Shown here in pieces: positions 10,345-20,151 of a stretch of DNA of 64,000 nucleotides. The notes beneath the pieces are model-generated. The model was not told the origin of the DNA, made no database searches, and saw only the letters and a list, made by a program, of their open reading frames with translations. The translations under genes were made by a program, and so were the position numbers. Source of the DNA: Acinetobacter boissieri (GTDB taxonomy: Bacteria > Pseudomonadota > Gammaproteobacteria > Pseudomonadales > Moraxellaceae). Within the stretch, counting starts at the first letter, position 1, and every line of letters starts with the position of its first letter. Where the stretch lies: contig NZ_FMYL01000004.1 in NCBI RefSeq assembly GCF_900096955.1, forward strand, positions 1 through 64,000. Reading direction: 5' to 3'.

Positions 10345-10827
10345 ATGACCGCAATTGCGAATAACCAAGTTGTTTCATTCAACTACACACTCACTAATAC
10401 AGAAGGTGAAACACTCGACAAATCACAAGGCGAGCCACTCGTTTATTTGCATGGTGCAGGAAACATCATTCCTGGCTTAGAAAAAGCACTTGAAGGCAAA
10501 ACTGTTAGTGACAAATTTGTAATCACTATCCCTGCTGCTGAAGCATATGGCGAATACAACCCTGAACTTGTGCAAGAAGTACCTGCTCAAATGTTCCAAG
10601 GTGTAGAAAACATCGAAGCGGGCATGCAGTTCCAAGCACAAACAGATGATGGCGTACAAATCGTAACCGTAAAATCTGTTGAAGGCGAAACAATTATTGT
10701 AGATGCAAACTTCCCACTTGCAGGTCAAGACCTTACATTTGACGTTGAAGTAACTGACGTACGTGAAGCAACTCAAGAAGAATTAGACCACGGCCATGTA
10801 CATGGTGCAGGTGGTCATCATCACTAA
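10345..10827 (+). CDS. slyD: SlyD-type FKBP peptidyl-prolyl cis-trans isomerase
   Basis: 160 residues. The FKBP half-domains (VSFNYTLTNTEGETLDKSQG and IIPGLEKALEGK) are separated by the insert-in-flap domain (about 70-130), the arrangement of SlyD chaperone/isomerases. The tail HGHVHGAGGHHH is a short histidine-rich metal-binding stretch, much shorter than the cysteine/histidine-rich E. coli SlyD tail, so nickel delivery to hydrogenase is doubtful. It is probably cytoplasmic folding help. It is followed at once by a strong terminator. Confidence 0.9.
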   Translation: MTAIANNQVVSFNYTLTNTEGETLDKSQGEPLVYLHGAGNIIPGLEKALEGKTVSDKFVITIPAAEAYGEYNPELVQEVPAQMFQGVENIEAGMQFQAQTDDGVQIVTVKSVEGETIIVDANFPLAGQDLTFDVEVTDVREATQEELDHGHVHGAGGHHH

Positions 10828-10837
10828 GTGATGACGA

Positions 10838-10870
10838 ACAAAAAAGCAAAGCTTCGGCTTTGCTTTTTTT
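10838..10870 (+). terminator. Rho-independent terminator after slyD
   Basis: Stem AAAGCAAAGC with a TTCG tetraloop and GCTTTGCTTT, followed by a T run. The hairpin ends where the longest photolyase reading frame would open, which argues for the later photolyase start at 10916. Confidence 0.92.
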
Positions 10871-10915
10871 GTGCCGATGATTACACTAGATAGACCGTGT
10901 TTAGAAAATATAATT

Positions 10916-12340
10916 ATGCCAACACAGCTCATTTGGTTTCGTCAAGACCTTCGTATACAAGACCATAGCGCACTATGGCATGCCACACAGCAAGGCCAAC
11001 CCTGTATTGCTGTCGTCATTTTATCGCCAGAACAATGGCAAATACATCATGATGCATCTTGTAAAATCAACTTCTATCTTCGACAACTCAAAATACTACA
11101 GCAACATCTTCTAGAAAAAAATATTCCTCTTATTGTGGCTCAAGTAAATCTTTGGAAAAATGTCGCTAATTATATGCTTCAACTCACAGAGCAGTTGGGC
11201 GTAACCCATGTATACGCCAATGCAGAATATGCTGTACATGAAAAACAACGTGATGACGCAGTACTAAAAGTACTTTCACAACAGGGTAAGAAATTTCAAC
11301 TTTTTCAAGACCACACTTTATTTCCTGCAAAAAGTATTCGTACACAGAGCAATCAACCTTATAAAGTTTTTACCCCTTTTAAAAAAGTGTGCTTTGAACG
11401 ACTACAATACAGCATACCCAAATGCTACCCAGACATTGAAACACAACAGCGTATTACTCTACAAAATGACATTCGGCAAGTATCTATTGATGACATGCTG
11501 ACACAATACCCAGTTTCAGAATACATGTTACAACAATGGCCTGTCGGTGAGTCTATTGCGCATGAAAAACTCTATGAGTTCACGCAACACCAAGTCAAAC
11601 AATACAAAAACCAAAGAGACTTGCCTGCCATACATGGCACCAGTCGTATATCTGCGTATTTAAATATAGGCATTATTTCAGCCAGACAATGTTTACAAGC
11701 GTTGTTTCAACCGTATCACGGTGAGTTTGTTTTAAGCGATAAGGGAATTGAAACTTGGCTTAGTGAAATACTTTGGCGTGAATTTTATCAACACATTATG
11801 GTTGATTATCCTAAAGTATCTAAATCAAAACCATTTAAAGATGAAACTGCCCGATTGGCATGGCGTGATGCACCACACGATTTTGAAAAATGGGCACAAG
11901 GTCAAACTGGCATACCCATTGTAGATGCCGGTATGCGAGAGTTAAAGAACACGGGTTGGATGCATAACCGTGTACGTATGATCTGTGCAATGTTTCTCAC
12001 TAAAAATTTACTCATAGACTGGCGAGAAGGTGAACGTTGGTTTATGCAACATTTAATTGATGGAGAACTGGCGGCCAATAATGGCGGTTGGCAATGGTCT
12101 GCTTCTACAGGTACGGACTCTGCACCCTATTTTCGCATTTTCAATCCAGTCACGCAGTCTGAACGCTTCGACCCAGAAGGCACTTATATCAAACAGTGGG
12201 TGCCTGAATTGGCATCATTATCTGCGAAGCAGGTACATGCCCCATTTGAGCATAAAATTGGCCACATCGAATACCCGAAACCCATCGTAGACCTTAAATC
12301 TAGCCGTGTACGTGCCATTGACGCTTTTAAAAACCTTTAA
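10916..12340 (+). CDS. phrB: Class I CPD photolyase
   Basis: 474 residues from the ATG at 10916, where the protein begins MPTQLIWFRQDLRIQDHSAL; the upstream in-frame ATG at 10871 abuts the slyD terminator and is rejected. The N-terminal antenna domain is followed by the FAD domain with TSRISAYLNIGIIS, LSEILWREFYQHIM, GMRELKNTGWMHNRVRM and NNGGWQWSASTGTDSAPYFR, all diagnostic of DNA photolyases that split UV-induced cyclobutane pyrimidine dimers using blue light. The RSF-type C-terminus of cryptochromes is absent. It is convergent with yaaA. Confidence 0.93.
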   Translation: MPTQLIWFRQDLRIQDHSALWHATQQGQPCIAVVILSPEQWQIHHDASCKINFYLRQLKILQQHLLEKNIPLIVAQVNLWKNVANYMLQLTEQLGVTHVYANAEYAVHEKQRDDAVLKVLSQQGKKFQLFQDHTLFPAKSIRTQSNQPYKVFTPFKKVCFERLQYSIPKCYPDIETQQRITLQNDIRQVSIDDMLTQYPVSEYMLQQWPVGESIAHEKLYEFTQHQVKQYKNQRDLPAIHGTSRISAYLNIGIISARQCLQALFQPYHGEFVLSDKGIETWLSEILWREFYQHIMVDYPKVSKSKPFKDETARLAWRDAPHDFEKWAQGQTGIPIVDAGMRELKNTGWMHNRVRMICAMFLTKNLLIDWREGERWFMQHLIDGELAANNGGWQWSASTGTDSAPYFRIFNPVTQSERFDPEGTYIKQWVPELASLSAKQVHAPFEHKIGHIEYPKPIVDLKSSRVRAIDAFKNL

Positions 12341-12348
12341 ATAAAACC

Positions 12349-12387
12349 CTCAAAGGTATGATGGTCTTTTAGCTATTATACCTTTGA
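12349..12387. repeat. Long inverted repeat between phrB and yaaA
   Basis: TCAAAGGTATGAT pairs with ATTATACCTTTGA (one G-T pair) around a 12-base loop containing four T. It sits between convergent genes. It may act as a terminator in either direction, but no T run follows the stem directly. Confidence 0.5.
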
Positions 12388-12400
12388 TATATACATGGGC

Positions 12401-13174
12401 TTATCTTGCATCTCGTTTAAACACGAGTTCATTTGCACTTGAGCTCACTGCATCGAAATAATAGCCATCAACAGCAAATGCTTTTAAATCTTCAATACGG
12501 GTAATCTGATGCTCAATCACAAAACGTGCCATTAAGCCACGGGCTTTTTTGGTATAAAAACTAATAATTTTGTATTGATCATTTTTCTGATCTAAAAATA
12601 CAGGCCGAATAATCTCAGCCTTGACCTGACTTGGCTTCACTGCTTTATAATATTCATCAGAGGCTAAATTCAACAAAATTTGACTATTTGCGACGTCTAA
12701 ATCTTGGTTGATTTGCTGTGTAATACGCTCACCCCAAAAGCTATACAAGTTTGTACCACGTTCATTCTGCAGTTTCGTACCCATTTCTAAACGATACGGC
12801 ATCATTAAATCTAAAGGGCGTAATACACCATATAAACCTGAAAGCATACGCAAATGTTGTTGAGCGAAATCAAGCTGTTTTTCACTTAAATTATATGCAT
12901 CTAAACCAGTGTAGACATCACCTTTAAAAGCAAAAATAGCTTGGCGTGCATTGCCAAAATCAAAAGACGGCGACCAATCTTGAAAACGTGCTACATTCAG
13001 TTGTGCTATTTTCTCACTCACATGCATTAAACTTGCTACTTGAGTTGCAGAAAGTTTACGACAGACATTTATCAGTTGAGCTGACTGATCGAGCAACCGA
13101 GGCTGTGTAAAATGATCTGTGGGTAAAACCGTTTCGTAATCCAATGTTTTGGCTGGGGATATGAGGCTTAGCAT
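12401..13174 (-). CDS. yaaA: Peroxide-stress protein YaaA
   Basis: 257 residues of the DUF328/YaaA family. The opening [14 protein letters not shown] is the family signature, with [35 protein letters not shown] and [15 protein letters not shown] further on. In E. coli YaaA lowers free iron and limits hydrogen-peroxide damage to DNA and protein. The start at 13174 is chosen because AGGTAAG lies just upstream; an in-frame ATG at 13189 is possible but that same sequence would then be coding. Confidence 0.92.
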   Translation of the reverse strand: MLSLISPAKTLDYETVLPTDHFTQPRLLDQSAQLINVCRKLSATQVASLMHVSEKIAQLNVARFQDWSPSFDFGNARQAIFAFKGDVYTGLDAYNLSEKQLDFAQQHLRMLSGLYGVLRPLDLMMPYRLEMGTKLQNERGTNLYSFWGERITQQINQDLDVANSQILLNLASDEYYKAVKPSQVKAEIIRPVFLDQKNDQYKIISFYTKKARGLMARFVIEHQITRIEDLKAFAVDGYYFDAVSSSANELVFKRDAR

Positions 13175-13305
13175 TGTCTTACCTATCATCTATTATATTC
13201 ATGTCTGTTACTATAACAGTCATGAATTTCTAAAGCTAATTTGTGTTTTTAATCGTAATTATCGGTATCATAGAGACTCCTTCTTACCCAAGAAATATCA
13301 ACGAT

Positions 13306-13935
13306 ATGACTGATACACTCTTTTTAAATGGCCCAGTCGGTAAAATTGAAGTATTTGTTGATTATCCACAAATCACTGCAAAAGGATTTGCCGTAATATG
13401 TCACCCTCATCCACTACAAGGAGGTACACCACAGCACAAAGTGCCTGCCCTTTTGGCTAAAATTTTAGCTGAGCGAGGCTGTATTGTGTATAGACCGAGC
13501 TTTCGTGGCTCTGGTAACAGCGAAGGTACACATAATGAAGGTTTTGGCGAAACAGATGATATCCTAGCTGTCATTAACTATGCCAAACAACAACATCCAG
13601 AACTCGTATTTTATGCTGGTGGGTTTAGTTTTGGTGCACATGTGATTGCTAAAGCGTACGACCAACTTGAACAACTTGAGCGCCCAACGCAGTTGGTCCT
13701 CTGTGGGTTGCCTACCGCAACTGTACAAGGTTTAAGACATTATAAAACACCTGAACTTAAAGGTGACTTACTGCTTATACACGGCGAAAGTGATGACATT
13801 ACATTGTTATCAGATGCAATTACTTGGGCGAAACCTCAAAAACATCCAATCACCATTTTCCCAGGTGCAAACCACTTTTTTACAGGCTACTTGAAACAGC
13901 TGAACGAAACCATTCAACGCTATATTAATTTATAA
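13306..13935 (+). CDS. Alpha/beta hydrolase (YcjY/Cof-like small serine hydrolase)
   Basis: 209 residues. The fold is evident from CHPHPLQGGTPQHKV (oxyanion side), YRPSFRGSGNSEG, the nucleophile elbow GFSFGAH, LLIHGESDD carrying the acid, and GANHFF carrying the catalytic histidine. It lacks a signal peptide and is probably a cytoplasmic esterase or thioesterase of unknown substrate. The ATG at 13306 opens directly on the conserved domain; the longer frame from 13243 adds a poorly conserved stretch. It is divergent from yaaA. Confidence 0.82.
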   Translation: MTDTLFLNGPVGKIEVFVDYPQITAKGFAVICHPHPLQGGTPQHKVPALLAKILAERGCIVYRPSFRGSGNSEGTHNEGFGETDDILAVINYAKQQHPELVFYAGGFSFGAHVIAKAYDQLEQLERPTQLVLCGLPTATVQGLRHYKTPELKGDLLLIHGESDDITLLSDAITWAKPQKHPITIFPGANHFFTGYLKQLNETIQRYINL

Positions 13936-13946
13936 TTAAAGCTAAG

Positions 13947-13972
13947 TATCGCATGCCGCCGTGCATGCGATA
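13947..13972. repeat. Perfect 10-bp hairpin between hydrolase and YitT genes
   Basis: TATCGCATGC, loop CGCCGT, then GCATGCGATA. It lies 12 bp after the hydrolase stop. No T run follows, so it is at best a Rho-assisted stop or an mRNA-stabilising 3' hairpin. Confidence 0.6.
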
Positions 13973-14008
13973 TATAATAACTGATGGATTTAACTTTTGG
14001 TAATCGAT

Positions 14009-14647
14009 ATGAAAAATCATACATCCACTCTATCTGAATCGCTGTCACCCCCTCTAATTGATGCACATACCAAGTTTGAAGATATGCTTGCAATGCTCAT
14101 TGGTACATTTATTCTATCTTTTGCTCTAAATTTACTCCAGTTTTCGGGCATTATGACCGGAGGTACAGCAGGATTATCATTACTCATTCACTACATTACT
14201 GGCTTAAAATTTGGCACAGTATTTTTTCTGATTAATATTCCCTTTTATTATTTTGCATATAAAAAAATGGGGGTAGCTTTAGTCGTTAAAACATTTATTG
14301 CTGTGGTTTTACTGTCTGCATTTACTGAAATCATGCCACAATTTATTAAAATTCAAGCACTCAACCCAATTTATGCCACAATTGTTGCCAACTTAATTAT
14401 GGGTGTAAGTTTCTTAATTTTATTTAGACATCGTTCTAGTCTAGGTGGTGTTAATCTTTTAGCCTTATATTTACAAAGCAGATTTAATATTGCAGCAGGT
14501 AAATTTCAGATGGGCGTAGACTTGAGTATTCTCATTGCTTCATCTTTTTTTGTAGAATGGCACTTATTAGCCATTTCAATCTTAGGTGCTTTTGTACTGA
14601 ACTTTGTGATTGCAATGAACCATAAAAGCTCACGTTATATTGCTTAA
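14009..14647 (+). CDS. YitT-family integral membrane protein
   Basis: 212 residues with five predicted membrane helices and the family signature GGTAGLSLLIHYITG near residue 48, followed by LGGVNLLALYLQ. The C-terminal DUF2179 domain of Bacillus YitT is absent, as in the short proteobacterial members. Function of the family is unknown; transport has been suggested. The ATG at 14009 is preferred over the in-frame TTG at 13997. Confidence 0.75.
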   Translation: MKNHTSTLSESLSPPLIDAHTKFEDMLAMLIGTFILSFALNLLQFSGIMTGGTAGLSLLIHYITGLKFGTVFFLINIPFYYFAYKKMGVALVVKTFIAVVLLSAFTEIMPQFIKIQALNPIYATIVANLIMGVSFLILFRHRSSLGGVNLLALYLQSRFNIAAGKFQMGVDLSILIASSFFVEWHLLAISILGAFVLNFVIAMNHKSSRYIA

Positions 14648-14764
14648 TACAGATACAAATCCAAGATTAAAAGCTTGGGTAACAGATCAGTTATATCACT
14701 GACATCTATTGTTCATGTGTTCTTCCTAGACTTTAGACTTCACAACAACAGTGTATAACATCAA

Positions 14765-15997
14765 ATGAATAAGAAATTAGCTTTAAGTATTTTAGCCTCA
14801 ATACTTATGATAACGGGCTGTCAAACACAACCGACTCCAAGTACAAAAGCAGCCAAATTAGTTGCTTTTGCGAGCTTACCGGCAGGTACTTTTACCGAAG
14901 GGCCAAGTAGTGGCCACAAAATTGAAGGTAAAAATGGTTTTTCTGTCCCTTTTAAAAGTCAGCCTATACAAGGTTTCTCTGCTGCGATCAAAAATAAAGC
15001 GGGCACATATACCGTAATGCCTGACAATGGTTTTGGTACGCAAGAAAATTCGAGTGACTTCTTACTGCGCATGTATACGCTGGACATTGACTTTGCAACA
15101 AAAAAACACCCCACACAGAACATCAATATTATTAAAACGATTCAACTTAAAGACCCAAATCATCTTATTCCATTTGAAATTATTCATCAAAACACAGCTG
15201 ATCGCTTACTCACAGGTGCAGATTTTGACATCGAATCAATGCAACAATTGAGTGATGGGAGCTATTGGATCGGTGATGAATTTGGCCCATATTTACTGCA
15301 CTTTTCTGCAGATGGCGTATTGCTTGACCCGCCAGTTACTCTGCCTAACCCACTTGAACCCAACACAGCGTTAAGATCACCACAAAATCAGTTTAATCGT
15401 AATAAATCACAATACATTGAACCATTGGTACAAAAGAGTGGTGGTTTTGAAGGGATGGCTCTTTCTCCTGACCAGAAGTTTTTATATCCTATACTTGAAA
15501 AACCATTGCTCAACTCAAAAGAAAAACAACTGCTGATTTTTCAATTTGACATACAGAAGAAACAATATACTCCAAACTACTACTACTTTGCACTAGATGC
15601 TAAAGCCACAAATATTGGCGACTTTCAAATGTTTAATGATAAAGATGGTCTCATTATTGAACGAGATGCCAGTCAAAATGATCCAAATGGCTACAAAAAG
15701 ATTATTCAAGTCCATTTCAATGATGTAAAACACGCAGTAACACGTAAAGAATTAGTCAATTTAATGGCAATTAATAACCCCAATGAACTCTACAAAACCA
15801 CCCGATATGCAGGCGATTTAGGTACAGGCACACAGTTTATGATGCCATTTGAAACCATTGAAGATATTATTATTGAAAGCCCAGATACCATTACCATATT
15901 GAATGACAATAACTTTCCATTTTCATCTGGTCGAAATGCCAATACAGCAGATAACAATGAAGTGATAAAAATTAAACTCCCCCAATCACTGTGGTAA
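14765..15997 (+). CDS. Esterase-like-activity-of-phytase family lipoprotein
   Basis: 410 residues. The N-terminus is a lipoprotein signal (MNKKLALSILASILMITGC, cysteine at 19), so the mature protein is anchored to a membrane facing the periplasm. The rest resembles the beta-propeller family named esterase-like activity of phytase (PF13449): DFDIESMQQLSDGSYWIGDE followed by FGPYLL, and GGFEGMALSPDQKFLYPI. Members are thought to be secreted phosphoesterases, but this is family knowledge and not shown by the sequence. It appears monocistronic. Confidence 0.8.
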   Translation: MNKKLALSILASILMITGCQTQPTPSTKAAKLVAFASLPAGTFTEGPSSGHKIEGKNGFSVPFKSQPIQGFSAAIKNKAGTYTVMPDNGFGTQENSSDFLLRMYTLDIDFATKKHPTQNINIIKTIQLKDPNHLIPFEIIHQNTADRLLTGADFDIESMQQLSDGSYWIGDEFGPYLLHFSADGVLLDPPVTLPNPLEPNTALRSPQNQFNRNKSQYIEPLVQKSGGFEGMALSPDQKFLYPILEKPLLNSKEKQLLIFQFDIQKKQYTPNYYYFALDAKATNIGDFQMFNDKDGLIIERDASQNDPNGYKKIIQVHFNDVKHAVTRKELVNLMAINNPNELYKTTRYAGDLGTGTQFMMPFETIEDIIIESPDTITILNDNNFPFSSGRNANTADNNEVIKIKLPQSLW

Positions 15998-16033
15998 GCC
16001 GTTGGTTATTTGTTAACTGTACTATCACAACGA

Positions 16034-16082
16034 GTTTTAGCCCGTTTCTATCTGCTCAGTTGAGTCAAAAATGGGCTAAAAC
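16034..16082. repeat. Nested inverted repeat downstream of the phytase-like lipoprotein gene
   Basis: GTTTTAGCCCGTTT pairs with AAATGGGCTAAAAC, and the loop itself contains CTCA-GT-TGAG. The result is a two-tier hairpin in the convergent interval between the lipoprotein gene and the S66 peptidase pseudogene. It lacks a T run. It may be a transcript end or a small structured RNA element. Confidence 0.5.
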
Positions 16083-16155
16083 AGCACTCACAGCAAATCA
16101 TAATAATGACAATAGTTTGATCAAAAAATAAATTTATCTATTTATTTTTTAATCA

Positions 16156-17198
16156 TTAGAGTTGCTGAGTAATCGAACAATCTGTTTGCGTAAAATTCAC
16201 TTGTGCAAGTGCGCCATTAACCAATGACATTTGTGGTGGTACATGGCCAATATCTACATCGTAAATGACAGGAATATTAAGATATCCCAGGGCCAACTTT
16301 AATGCATCTATATAGGTCAATTGATCTGTAGCGCCTTTTTCTTGTTCTTTAGTTGAACTTCGACCTACTAAAATGCCTGATAACCCATTGAACCAATACT
16401 GCATTTTCAAGCTGAGCAAAGCTCTTGCAAGTGCACAAGGTTTCAGCTCCGAACTTTCAAAATAAAGAATTATTCCTACAGTCGCATATTGTTTTATAAA
16501 CTGAGGAATATCTCCAAACTCAGTACCTGCGAGGCGAGAGATTGTTTCTAAACACCCTCCAATGAAACGACCATGAAAAGAGATTGGCGAAACTTCTCCA
16601 TCTAAACGTTTCCATTGTGTCGGCACTGTTAAATTAAAACCATCAGAAGGATTCAATGCCCAATTATTTGGTTGACTTTGATAGTGTAAAGACGATGCCT
16701 GATGAATAATGGCTCCTCTATTTACCTGTAAAACATCCCATATTTTTTCTGTAGTTGTATCTGGTGATGTAATAGAAAACTCCATTAAATTCGGACTATG
16801 CAACGTTGCCCAACCTGCAATCGTGGTAATAGCATATGTAATGTACTTAAATCAGAATACCCACAAAACCATTTCGGTTCACATGTAGAAAGCTGTTTAA
16901 AATCTATTAATTCCAAAATATCCATTGCGAGCTCTCCTCCCCACGGAGGCATAATGGCTTTAACCTCTGAGTTAAGTAAAAAACCGTTCAGTTCTTTTGC
17001 TCTTGCTAGTCTGTTATCACTGGCATTCTTGTGTACCGAACGTAAACAGTGCCCTTCAATGACTCTAAACCCCTTTGCCTTTAAATGTTTGATGACATAA
17101 TCAAGCCGAGCATGAAAATGATTGGGAACCCCCATAGATGGTGCAGTAATTGCGATCAAATCGCCCTCAACTAAAGGAGGAGGAAAACGTATATTCAT
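16156..17198 (-). pseudogene. Frameshifted MccF-like S66 serine peptidase
   Basis: Two overlapping reading frames, 17198-16785 and 16803-16156, make up one S66 protein of about 350 residues. The first half ends with the nucleophile motif GYSDLSTLHMLL and then derails; the second resumes with TTIAGWATLHSPNLMEF if one base is restored near 16845. The second half has FESSELKPCALARALLSLK, GILVGRSS and IPVIYDVDIGHVPPQM with the catalytic histidine. Length and sequence fit the MccF branch (microcin C immunity, cleavage of toxic peptide-nucleotides) better than LD-carboxypeptidase LdcA. A single-base deletion or a sequencing error are both possible; as written, the catalytic residues are on separate polypeptides. 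Confidence 0.85.
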
Positions 17199-17350
17199 AA
17201 ATCACAAACCTCTATCATGTTTTTGTTATTTAATACTTATAACTCAAAATAGATCAACCTTGTGATTAAAAGCATACCGTTGATTTAAACATATCGCTTA
17301 CAACGTATATTTAAAATGATTTCACAAGCAAAGATTGTTATATACAAAAC

Positions 17351-17383
17351 AGAAAAAGCCCCCTACATAACATAGAAGGCTCA
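17351..17383 (-). terminator. Terminator after pepD
   Basis: On the minus strand AGCCTTCTA pairs with TAGGGGGCT using two G-U pairs and is followed by TTTTTCT. It lies about 55 bp past the pepD stop. Confidence 0.6.
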
Positions 17384-17436
17384 TTGCTTACTCACTAATT
17401 ATTGCAAATCTATCTCATAGTGTGGAGCTGTCGAAC

Positions 17437-18891
17437 TTACTTACCCACCAAAGACAACGCCGTTTTGAGTAACGTCCAACATTTTTCTACTGTTTCAACA
17501 TTTACTCGCTCACCCGGTGCATGTGCCCCACGAATATCTGGGCCAAATGAAACCATGTGTAAATCTGGATAATGTTCAGCAATAATACCGCACTCTAAGC
17601 CTGCATGAATTACTTTAAGCTTAGCATCTATACCAAATGCTGTTTGATATGCCTGCTGTAAACACTTTAAAGCCGCAGACTCTGGGTTAGGCGTCCAACC
17701 TGAAACAAGAGGAGTTAGAGTTGCTTGTGCACCATAGCTGATAAAATGTGTTTTGATCGTTTCAGCAAGCTGTGCTGCTTGTGTATTGACCATTGAACGG
17801 ACCATAATTTTAGCAGATACCTCTGTAGCAGTTATAGCAAGCATGCCAATGTTATTTGACGTCTCAACCACATCATCTAATACTTCACTCATACGGTATA
17901 TGCCATATGGACAAGTTGCCAGTGCAGTGATCCATGCTTGTGTAACATGCGTTGGGCAAATCTGTGTTGGCACTGAACACGGCATCAATGTAATCTCTAA
18001 GCCGTCATCAATCCCTTTTAATGTTTCAAGGCAGTGTTGTTGATACTGAGAGACCTGTTGCTGAAAGTCTCTATACTGTTGTTCAGTTAAACCTATGACT
18101 GCAGACGCTTCTCTAGGAATTGCGTTACGTGCAGTACCACCGACCAATGAAGCCAAATAGCCATTGCCTAAATATTGATGTAAACATTGCACTAAAATCA
18201 CATTAGCATTACCACGACCTAAGTGAATATCCACCCCTGAGTGTCCACCTTTAATTCCTTGTACACTTAGCTGAAACCAAAGCTGATCTTGTGGTGTTTC
18301 TTGTGCTATGACTGCTTGTGTGAGTTCAACATCTTGACTGCCTGCACAACCCAAATATAACTCGCCCCATTCTTCAGTATCCATATTAAAAAGCCACTTA
18401 CCTTTTAATACTTCTGGATCTAACCCTCTAGCACCGCTCATACCGGCTTCTTCATCTACCGTAAGTAATACTTCAATTGGGCCATGCTCAATATCGTCAC
18501 TATCTAATACTGCGAGCGCTAAAGCCACACCAATCCCGTTATCTGCACCTAACGTTGTATTTTTAGCAATCAGCCAACCGTCTTCTAACACAGGCTGTAT
18601 GGGGTCTTTATTAAAGTCATGTATTGTATTTCGGTTAGCTTGCGTCACCATATCTACATGTGCTTGTAAAATAACAGGGATAACCTGTTCTTTACCTTGA
18701 CTCGCAGGTTTGGTAATAATTAAGTTGCCTGCACCATCAATAACACTTGGGAAATTCTTTTCTATGGCCCATGCTTGTAACACGTCTCTGAGCTGTTGTT
18801 CTTGCTTAGATATTCGAGGAATACGACATAACGTATCAAAGTGTTTCCAAACAATCTGTGGTTGTAATTGGGAGAAATCAAACATGCTCAT
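17437..18891 (-). CDS. pepD: Aminoacyl-histidine dipeptidase (PepD, M20)
   Basis: 484 residues of the M20 metallopeptidase family, hydrolysing Xaa-His and other dipeptides in the cytoplasm. Metal-binding motifs are ILQAHVDMV (histidine and aspartate), TTLGADNGIG and VDEEAGMSGA; KGGHSGVDIHLGRGNAN opens the lid/dimerisation domain, and HAGLECGIIAEHYPDLHMVS with GAHAPGERV closes the active site. Three in-frame ATGs lie at 18897, 18891 and 18885; 18891 has GAG at good distance. It stands alone with a terminator downstream. Confidence 0.93.
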   Translation of the reverse strand: MSMFDFSQLQPQIVWKHFDTLCRIPRISKQEQQLRDVLQAWAIEKNFPSVIDGAGNLIITKPASQGKEQVIPVILQAHVDMVTQANRNTIHDFNKDPIQPVLEDGWLIAKNTTLGADNGIGVALALAVLDSDDIEHGPIEVLLTVDEEAGMSGARGLDPEVLKGKWLFNMDTEEWGELYLGCAGSQDVELTQAVIAQETPQDQLWFQLSVQGIKGGHSGVDIHLGRGNANVILVQCLHQYLGNGYLASLVGGTARNAIPREASAVIGLTEQQYRDFQQQVSQYQQHCLETLKGIDDGLEITLMPCSVPTQICPTHVTQAWITALATCPYGIYRMSEVLDDVVETSNNIGMLAITATEVSAKIMVRSMVNTQAAQLAETIKTHFISYGAQATLTPLVSGWTPNPESAALKCLQQAYQTAFGIDAKLKVIHAGLECGIIAEHYPDLHMVSFGPDIRGAHAPGERVNVETVEKCWTLLKTALSLVGK

Positions 18892-18983
18892 AACCATTAC
18901 TCAAAGAATATAATCTCTTTAGCTTACTTGCTCATACAGTCAACGACAATAACTATTATTGTGCTGGAAATATTTTTATTAGA

Positions 18984-19023
18984 CAAAAAAATACCCTAAA
19001 CTCATTTTTTAGTTTAGGGTAAA
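18984..19023 (-). terminator. Terminator after the desaturase gene
   Basis: Stem ACCCTAAACT/AGTTTAGGGT with a T-rich loop, followed on the minus strand by a run of seven T. It lies about 20 bp past the desaturase stop codon. Confidence 0.9.
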
Positions 19024-19042
19024 TGACTATCGCATCATGTGT

Positions 19043-20137
19043 TTATTTTTTAAACGGCAATGCATATTTAAAAATACGGCCCAATACTTGGCTATATTGT
19101 TTAAATAAACTTGCATTGTTATAGTTTAAACCATATTTTTCACAAACTGCTTCAACTTTTGGCGCCATTTCTCTGTAACGGCGGCCCGGTACTTCTGGAA
19201 ACAAATGATGCTCAATCTGATGGCTCAAATGACCTGTTAAAATATGAAATGCTTCAGAGCCCATCAAGTTTGATGAACCACGAATTTGGCGCATATACCA
19301 ATGTCCTTTACTTTCATTTTGTAAAACTGACTTTGGAAATACTTCAACATCTTTAGTAAAGTGGCCACAAAAAATAATGCTAAACGTCCAAACATTTCGC
19401 ATGCCGTTGGCAGCCATGTTACCAAAAAATACAGGAATCGCATTTGGTCCTGCAATCAGCGGGAAAAATACATAGTCTTTAAATAACAATTTAGCGACTT
19501 TGTTTTGAATAGGCTTCCACTCTTCCCACAATTGCTTCTTCGTTTTACGGCCAATAAATAACTTACCAATTTCTAGACTTTGTATAGCAACACCCCATTG
19601 GAATAAGAAACAAAATGGGATGCTATACAGTGGCTGTAAGAGGTGTGATTTTTTCCAACGTTGTTCAGGAAATAAACGTAATAGGCCATAACCAATGTCA
19701 TCATCCATACCTTTAATGTTGGTATAGGTATGATGCGTAAAATTGTGTGACTGTCTCCAGTTATCGCCAGTACCTGCTATGTCCCATTCGTAACTTTGTC
19801 CCATGAGTCTTGGATCATTCATCCAATCATACTGTCCATGCATGACATTATGACCCACTTCCATATTTTCTAAAATTTTTGATATACCAAGAAGTCCTGT
19901 ACCTAAAACCCATGCTGGCGGAAACCATCCTGCAAATAATAAGGCACGACCTGCGATACTGCTATAGCGTACCGTTGAATATACACGGCGCATATACTTA
20001 GCATCTTTTTCACCTAAATCATCAAGCACATCTTGTTTAATCGCATCAAGTTCTGCCGCTAAAGATTCCAATTCAGCTTCACTTAACTCACGATTTTTTG
20101 GGTTTTTAAAGTACTGGGTTTTTACGTGCATATTCAT
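19043..20137 (-). CDS. Membrane fatty-acid (acyl-CoA/acyl-lipid) desaturase
   Basis: 364 residues of the diiron membrane desaturase family. The three histidine clusters are present: HNVMHGQYDW, HNFTHHTY and HQIEHHLFPEVPGRRY, separated by hydrophobic segments (about residues 65-105 and 165-250). It would introduce a cis double bond into fatty acyl chains using oxygen and electrons from the reductase encoded 14 bp upstream, as in the Pseudomonas DesC/DesB pair. The regulator gene diverges beyond the reductase. The start at 20137 is preferred to a GTG at 20149. Substrate (acyl-CoA or phospholipid) cannot be decided here. Confidence 0.88.
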   Translation of the reverse strand: MNMHVKTQYFKNPKNRELSEAELESLAAELDAIKQDVLDDLGEKDAKYMRRVYSTVRYSSIAGRALLFAGWFPPAWVLGTGLLGISKILENMEVGHNVMHGQYDWMNDPRLMGQSYEWDIAGTGDNWRQSHNFTHHTYTNIKGMDDDIGYGLLRLFPEQRWKKSHLLQPLYSIPFCFLFQWGVAIQSLEIGKLFIGRKTKKQLWEEWKPIQNKVAKLLFKDYVFFPLIAGPNAIPVFFGNMAANGMRNVWTFSIIFCGHFTKDVEVFPKSVLQNESKGHWYMRQIRGSSNLMGSEAFHILTGHLSHQIEHHLFPEVPGRRYREMAPKVEAVCEKYGLNYNNASLFKQYSQVLGRIFKYALPFKK

Positions 20138-20151
20138 GATACAACTCACTC

